In this document: positions 59,674 to 64,000 of the stretch, one piece after another
How the letters are laid out: the number at the start of each line of letters is the position of its first letter
How positions within the stretch are numbered: the stretch's first letter is position 1
Source: E44-bin88 sp050123275
Lineage (GTDB): Bacteria > Chloroflexota > Dehalococcoidia > Dehalococcoidales > BS750m-G39
Length of the DNA: 64,000 nucleotides
NCBI GenBank assembly: GCA_050123275.1
Contig: JASFHK010000007.1
Span: forward strand, 1-64,000
Direction: 5' to 3'
Made by a program: the position numbers and the translations under genes
The notes under the pieces: model-generated
What the model was told of the DNA's origin: nothing
The model's input: the letters and a program-made list of their open reading frames with translations, nothing else
Database searches by the model: none

Positions 59674-61062
59674 TCAAACCCTCTCCTCCTCCCATATTTT
59701 ACCGGGGTTGAGGATATGGTTGGGGTCGAGCAGTGATTTTATCTTTATCATCAGGTCGAGGGCGATGGGGTCCATGGCCCTCGCCAGGAAGCGCTGTTTC
59801 TCCAGCCCGATACCGTGCTCGCCGGAGAGGACGCCGCCCAGCGATAGCGCCGCCTCGAAGATTTCTTCCATCGCCTGCTGGGCGCGGGCGAACTCCTCTT
59901 TATTGCTGATGTCGGTGAAGATGGAGGGATGCAGGTTGCCGTCGCCGGCGTGCCCCAGGTGGCTGATGAAAAAACCCGTCTTTTTGGATATCTCCTCCAG
60001 CTTGCCGATGAACTCGGCGAGCTTGTCGCGGGGCACGGCCACGTCCTCGGCCAATACCGTCTTGGCGGCGCCGAAGGTGGCCGCGAAGCCGGCGCTGCGC
60101 ATCTTCCAGTATTTAGCCGCCTCGGCGTCGTCCTTGGCTACCTTGACCTCGCGGGCGCCGCTTTTGTTGAGTATATCCACGATTTGCTTGGCCTCCGCTT
60201 CCACCGCCGCCGGTGAGCCGTCGGCCATGATGAGCAGCAGCGCCTGGGCGTCGGTGGGCAGTCCCATCCCCATCATCTCCTCGACGCGGCGCAGGATGAA
60301 GTTGTCCACGAACTCAATCTTGGCCGGCACCACGCCGCTGGCCAGTATGTCGGAGACGGCCTGGCCGCCCGAGGTCATGTCGTCGAAAACGGCCATCATC
60401 GTCTTGCTGGCCGGGGGCAGCGGGATGAGTTTCAGGGTTATCTTGGTGATGACCCCCAGCGTCCCCTCGGAGCCGGTGAAGAGCATCATCAGCTCGTAGC
60501 CGGTGCGGTTTTTCACCGTCACCCCGCCCAGCTCCATGATGTAGCCGTTGGCCAAAACCACCTCCAGCCCCAAAACGTATTGTTTGGTAACCCCGTACTT
60601 GACGCAGTAGGGGCCGCCCGCGTTTTCGGCGATGGTGCCGCCGATAGTGCAGCCCAGGAAGCTCTGGGGGTCGGGGGGATAGAACAGCTTCTGCTTGGCT
60701 AAAGCCAGGTTGAAGTCGTGGAGCACCACGCCGGGCTCGACGGTGGCGGTGAAATTGGTCTTGTTGATGTCCAGTATCTGGTTCATCCGCACCGTGCAGA
60801 GCACGATGCCGCCCTTGATGGGTATCGAGCCGCCGCTGACGTTGGTACCCGCCCCCCGGGGCGTAACCGGCACCTTGTTGTCGTTGGCCAGCTTCAGTAT
60901 CCGGGAAACCTGCTCGGCGCTGGCGGGTAACACCACCACGTCGGGCATGTGCGACCAGGTGGCGGTGCCGTCGTAGGAGTAGGTGGTCAGGTCTTCTTTG
61001 GAGGTGAGCACGGCGTCCTTGCCCACAATCTTCTCCAGTTGCGCTATCAGCTTCTTCTCCAT
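59674..61062 (-). CDS. GlcD-like FAD-binding oxidase subunit
   Basis: A 462-residue flavoprotein from the ATG at 61062. FAD domain: PDVVVLPASAEQVSRILKLANDNKVPVTPRGAGTNVSGGSIPI (about 36-78), and C-terminal cap ending HLGHAGDGNLHPSIFTDISN...GGVLSGEHGIGLEKQRFLARAMDPIALDLMIKIKSLLDPNHILNPGKI. This is the D-2-hydroxyacid dehydrogenase/GlcD family. It is 1 nt before the GlcF-like gene and 1 nt after an activator, so all share an operon. Confidence 0.9.
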   Translation of the reverse strand: MEKKLIAQLEKIVGKDAVLTSKEDLTTYSYDGTATWSHMPDVVVLPASAEQVSRILKLANDNKVPVTPRGAGTNVSGGSIPIKGGIVLCTVRMNQILDINKTNFTATVEPGVVLHDFNLALAKQKLFYPPDPQSFLGCTIGGTIAENAGGPYCVKYGVTKQYVLGLEVVLANGYIMELGGVTVKNRTGYELMMLFTGSEGTLGVITKITLKLIPLPPASKTMMAVFDDMTSGGQAVSDILASGVVPAKIEFVDNFILRRVEEMMGMGLPTDAQALLLIMADGSPAAVEAEAKQIVDILNKSGAREVKVAKDDAEAAKYWKMRSAGFAATFGAAKTVLAEDVAVPRDKLAEFIGKLEEISKKTGFFISHLGHAGDGNLHPSIFTDISNKEEFARAQQAMEEIFEAALSLGGVLSGEHGIGLEKQRFLARAMDPIALDLMIKIKSLLDPNHILNPGKIWEEERV

Positions 61063-61063
61063 T

Positions 61064-61873
61064 TTAACCCCCTTTAGCTTTTGTGGCCGACCCCGACGGG
61101 ACCGCCTTTTCCAGGGCAATTAAAGCCGCCCCCAGCGCCGTCACGATTTGCGGCTCTTCGGGCAGCTGGAGCTCGCTGTCCAGACTCTGCTCGATGCTTT
61201 TCACCAGCCCGATATCCTTGGCCCCGCCCCCCACCACCGCGCAATCGGGCTCCAGTCCCACCCTTTCCACCATGGTCTGTATCTTGGCCGCCAGCGTACG
61301 GTGCAGGCCGGCCAGTATATCCTCTTTGAGCGCCCCCTCGGCGACGCGGGAGATTGCCTCCGACTCGGCGAAGACGGCGCAGCCCGTGTTGAAATCAACC
61401 CGGTTTTTCGACTTCAGCGACAGCTCGCCGATGTCCTTGAGCTCGACCCGCAGCACCCTGGCGATTACCTGCAAAAAGCGCCCGCTGCCGGCGGCGCACT
61501 TCTCGCTTTGCAAAAAGCCGGTCACCTTCCCCATCTCGTTGACGCGGAAGACCCGCGTGAACTGCCCGCCGATATCGATTACCGTCCTCACGGCGGGGAA
61601 GAGGTGGATTACCCCCCTCCCCTGGCAGGTCAGGTCGTTAACGACCTCGTCGGCCCGGGCAACGTTATTGGCGCCGTAACCGGTGGCGACGGTGTAACCG
61701 ATGTCGTCGCGGGAAAGCTTCGCCTTCTCCAGAGCCTGCTCGACCACGGTCTCGGCGGTAGTCCGGTAGTTTCCCCCCGAGGGCATGACGTGGTAGGAGA
61801 CGACTCCGTCTCCGGACATTACCACCGCTTTGGAGAAAGCGGAACCGATATCAACTCCGATTACGTATATCAT
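61064..61873 (-). CDS. BcrAD/BadFG-family ATPase activator, second copy
   Basis: A 269-residue actin-fold ATPase. VIGVDIGSAFSKAVVMS (about 4-20) begins the nucleotide site. KCAAGSGRF (Cys about 126) and TGCAVFAESE (Cys about 165) supply the ligands of the intersubunit 4Fe-4S cluster. The usual GGQDxK is altered to GGQFTRVFRV, so this copy is divergent from the preceding one. It powers electron transfer to a dehydratase or reductase by ATP hydrolysis. Confidence 0.85.
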   Translation of the reverse strand: MIYVIGVDIGSAFSKAVVMSGDGVVSYHVMPSGGNYRTTAETVVEQALEKAKLSRDDIGYTVATGYGANNVARADEVVNDLTCQGRGVIHLFPAVRTVIDIGGQFTRVFRVNEMGKVTGFLQSEKCAAGSGRFLQVIARVLRVELKDIGELSLKSKNRVDFNTGCAVFAESEAISRVAEGALKEDILAGLHRTLAAKIQTMVERVGLEPDCAVVGGGAKDIGLVKSIEQSLDSELQLPEEPQIVTALGAALIALEKAVPSGSATKAKGG

Positions 61874-61901
61874 AGCTTTAACTCTATTCCCTATTGTCGC
61901 C

Positions 61902-61990
61902 CTGAGTCCTTCGCCTTTCCCACTGTCACCCTGAGCGCAGCGAAGGGCCTCTTGAGATTCTTCAGTCGCTACGCTACTTCAGAATGACAA
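61902..61990. repeat. REP-like repeat between the two activator genes
   Basis: GTCACCCTGAGCGCAGCGAA and CTTCAGTCGCTACGCTACTT, then CAGAATGAC, form an imperfect palindrome related to the GTCATTGCGAGGAG units elsewhere. It lies in a 123-nt gap inside an operon otherwise with 1-5 nt spacers. Confidence 0.55.
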
Positions 61991-61996
61991 TTAATA

Positions 61997-62836
61997 TTAT
62001 GTAAACAAGGTCGCCTCGGTCAGTCGCCGCTCGGCTCTGTCTAACTTTGTCCCCTTCTTCTCCGCCTCTTTAACGATATCCCGGCCCAGCATGGCCGCCC
62101 CGATGGCGCCGGTAAGCAACGGCTCCGCCGGCACCAGCACCGGGAAACCCAGCTTGGCTTCCAGCGCCCTGACCAGCCCGATGTTCTTGGCGCCGCCCCC
62201 CGTCATCACCACCTCCCGTTCGATTTTGAGCCGCCGCAGCATGCCGTAAACCCGGGTGGCGATGGACTCATGCAGGCCGGCGATAATATCGGGCAGCGCC
62301 GCCCCGTCCGAGAGCTTGCCCACCACTTCCTGAGTGGCGAAGACGGTGCAGATGTTGCTTATCCTGACGGCGTTCTTCGACTCCAGCGCCAGCTTGCCCA
62401 AATCCTCCAGCTCGACGCCCAGCTCCTCGGCGGCGACCTCAAGAAAGCGTCCCGAACCGGCGGCGCACTTGTCGTTCATAACGAAGTCAACCGCCCGCCC
62501 GTCTTTAATCTTTATCCCCTTGCTGTCCTGCCCGCCGATATCGATTACCGTCCGCGCCTCGGGGAAAAGGTAAGCGATGCCCCGGGCGTGGCAGGAGATT
62601 TCGGTTATCTGGCGGTCGGCGAAGGGAACGTTGATGCGGCCGTAGCCGGTGGCCACCAGGTAGGTTATGGCGTCGAAAGACAGCTTCGCTTTCTTGAGGG
62701 CTTCCTCCATGACGCGGTTGGCCAGCTTGCGGTGCTCCGGGCCCGTGGGCCCGATGACCGAAGCCAGCACCGAATCGTCCATAATAACCACCTTGGTCAT
62801 GGTGGAGCCGATGTCGACACCGGCGAAATACTGCAT
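61997..62836 (-). CDS. BcrAD/HgdC-family ATPase activator, first copy
   Basis: A 279-residue activator with the standard motifs: GVDIGSTMTKVVIMD (about 6-20), IDIGGQDSKGIKI (about 99-111), KCAAGSGRFLEVAAEELG (Cys about 124) and NICTVFATQE (Cys about 163). It belongs to the family that activates 2-hydroxyacyl-CoA dehydratases or forms the ATPase half of benzoyl-CoA reductase. It follows the catalytic subunit by 5 nt. Confidence 0.9.
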   Translation of the reverse strand: MQYFAGVDIGSTMTKVVIMDDSVLASVIGPTGPEHRKLANRVMEEALKKAKLSFDAITYLVATGYGRINVPFADRQITEISCHARGIAYLFPEARTVIDIGGQDSKGIKIKDGRAVDFVMNDKCAAGSGRFLEVAAEELGVELEDLGKLALESKNAVRISNICTVFATQEVVGKLSDGAALPDIIAGLHESIATRVYGMLRRLKIEREVVMTGGGAKNIGLVRALEAKLGFPVLVPAEPLLTGAIGAAMLGRDIVKEAEKKGTKLDRAERRLTEATLFT

Positions 62837-62841
62837 AAAGC

Positions 62842-64000
62842 CTACCTCTTCACCGCCTCCAGGGTGTCGATGAAGGCGTCTATCCGGGCTTTGGTGTCGG
62901 CTTCGTTATAGGAGCTGATGTCGACGATGTCGCTCTCCAGGACCAGGGAAGGAATATCGCGGTAGACCTTCTTGAGCAGATTCAGCTGCCAGATTAAGCC
63001 CGGGTGCCAGCTACGGCAGGAGAAGGCTTCGTGCATGACGATGCCGTCTATCTTGTAGTCCTCGATGTATTGAATCAGCCTTTCCACGTCGGGGTGAGAG
63101 CCGGGGCGCTTCCGGGCCTTATCGTGCCAGTAGGTCCAGAACTTCACCCAGCGCCAGGCGATATGCTCCAGCGGGTCGCTGATTTTAGACAGGTCGATAT
63201 CGAAGTTATAAATCGCCTCTACCATACGGTAGGTCGTCTCCACGGGGAAAACGGCGCCCTTGCTGTTGAAGTAGTTGAAATCGCTTAGAGCGAACCACGA
63301 CGGCAAGCCCCCGCCCCACAGCAGCCGGTATTTCTCGTCGGGAATTACGCCCTCTTTTCTGGCTATCTTAGCTTTCAACTCATCGTATAAATCCTTATAA
63401 TAGTCATAGGCTTCCTGTGTCCCCATCATGAACACCATCGGCACCATGGTATTCATGGCATCGCCGGTACCCATTGGCGTCGGCACGGCCTTACGCAGCT
63501 CGTACGCCTCCCAAATCAAGTTCCACGTCCTATCCGACAGGTCAACCAGTTCGCTCAAGCGCTCCCAGTCCATCTTCTTACCGGTATGCTTCTCCAGGAA
63601 TTTGACCAGCCCTTTTAGCTCATCGACGATATACTTCACGTAGTATTCCTGGACATCACGATAGTCATAATCATCCTCATAGAGCGGCCAGGGCAAACCC
63701 ACATCATAGATAGGGACATCGGGCATATAGTGCTGGGCGGCCTGATACCATTTGTTGCGCGGGTCGCAGAGTATCTGGCCGCTGCCCAGCATCATATCCG
63801 GCCTCGCTTGCCCCCCCCAGGGAGCATCGGGAGGCATCTCGCCCAGTTCCTCGCGCCAGGCGTCGAAGCCCAGACCGCACAAAGCGTAAGTGCACAGCGA
63901 GCGCGAGAAATTCTCCGCCTCGGCCCTCTCCAGAAAACGCTGGGCGTCGCGCTTGGCCCCGCAGATGCCAGCATAGTTCTCGGTCCATATCGGGACAACA
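62842..64000 (-). CDS. Benzoyl-CoA reductase/2-hydroxyacyl-CoA dehydratase subunit (5' end cut by window)
   Basis: Open from the window edge at 64000; about 386 residues are visible and the N-terminus is missing. The readable start is VVPIWTENYAGICGAKRDAQ, continuing to ALCGLGFDAWREEL. The PF06050-type pattern is clear: LLWGGGLPSWFALSDFNYF, then HEAFSCRSWHPGLIWQLNLLKKVYRDIPSLVLESDIVDISSYNEADTKARIDAF, where the SCR Cys is a likely cluster ligand. It is a B-type catalytic chain; a C-type partner would be expected upstream, beyond the window. Confidence 0.82.
   Translation of the reverse strand, partial: VVPIWTENYAGICGAKRDAQRFLERAEAENFSRSLCTYALCGLGFDAWREELGEMPPDAPWGGQARPDMMLGSGQILCDPRNKWYQAAQHYMPDVPIYDVGLPWPLYEDDYDYRDVQEYYVKYIVDELKGLVKFLEKHTGKKMDWERLSELVDLSDRTWNLIWEAYELRKAVPTPMGTGDAMNTMVPMVFMMGTQEAYDYYKDLYDELKAKIARKEGVIPDEKYRLLWGGGLPSWFALSDFNYFNSKGAVFPVETTYRMVEAIYNFDIDLSKISDPLEHIAWRWVKFWTYWHDKARKRPGSHPDVERLIQYIEDYKIDGIVMHEAFSCRSWHPGLIWQLNLLKKVYRDIPSLVLESDIVDISSYNEADTKARIDAFIDTLEAVKR

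Overview
The window reads as chromosomal sequence from an anaerobic bacterium of the phylum Chloroflexota, most plausibly a Dehalococcoidia-like lineage. That placement is inference. It rests on the gene mix: DUF3795 cysteine-rich proteins, an acetolactate-type indolepyruvate:ferredoxin oxidoreductase, BcrAD/HgdC-type activators, a DrrAB-type ABC exporter and many near-leaderless genes. There is no rRNA and no CRISPR array. The single tRNA is tRNA-Ser(UGA). Most of the window is GC-rich core sequence, with a few visibly AT-richer accessory patches at about 5.6-6.1, 31.6-32.1, 44.8-47.0 and 57.5-58.2 kb.

Layout. 0-6 kb: recO, lysS, a SAM methyltransferase, an isoprenylcysteine-type methyltransferase, a DUF3795 protein, serS and a zinc-ribbon protein. 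6.2-14.2 kb, mostly minus strand: an SDR oxidoreductase, tRNA-Ser, an ADP-forming acyl-CoA synthetase alpha chain, an orphan peptide-binding lipoprotein, a gamma-glutamylcyclotransferase-like protein, radC, a gluzincin peptidase, prfB with its programmed +1 frameshift, and endonuclease V. 14.2-15.6 kb: rpsP (with a long acidic tail), khpA and rimM. 15.6-23.2 kb: a full F-type ATP synthase operon on the minus strand (atpZ-B-E-F-H-A-G-D-C), interrupted by three extra small genes. 23.3-31.2 kb: a bifunctional nuclease, PEP synthase, a dGTPase-like HD protein, dnaG and rpoD.

31.2-44.7 kb is more accessory: an ECF sigma factor with a putative membrane anti-sigma partner, ffh, a DUF932 protein, a ZIP transporter, an L-2-hydroxyglutarate oxidase-like enzyme, an AbrB regulator with an ABC exporter, and two large cell-surface lipoproteins. 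44.8-46.9 kb is an AT-richer two-gene cassette that pairs a NA37-like nucleoid-associated protein with a RelA/SpoT-domain nucleotide synthetase. 47.3-53.3 kb: sbcC, an HD hydrolase and uvrA.

53.4-64 kb is a catabolic block: acyl-CoA ligase, iorA, iorB, a lipoprotein, then a minus-strand operon of a benzoyl-CoA reductase/2-hydroxyacyl-CoA dehydratase subunit, two ATPase activators, a GlcD-like flavoprotein and a GlcF-like Fe-S protein. Together these look like ferredoxin-linked oxidation or fermentation of aromatic or amino-acid-derived acids.

The most unusual signals are in non-coding DNA. (i) A structured leader hairpin ending in a U-tract lies between a consensus promoter and the ribosome binding site of three unrelated minus-strand genes (36.3, 42.35 and 58.2 kb). 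(ii) A shared promoter box with a conserved spacer drives two of those genes plus the NA37/RelA cassette. (iii) At least seven genes have a -10 box 6-11 nt upstream of the start codon, so leaderless mRNAs seem common. (iv) A family of dispersed intergenic repeats carries an ACGTACGC core.
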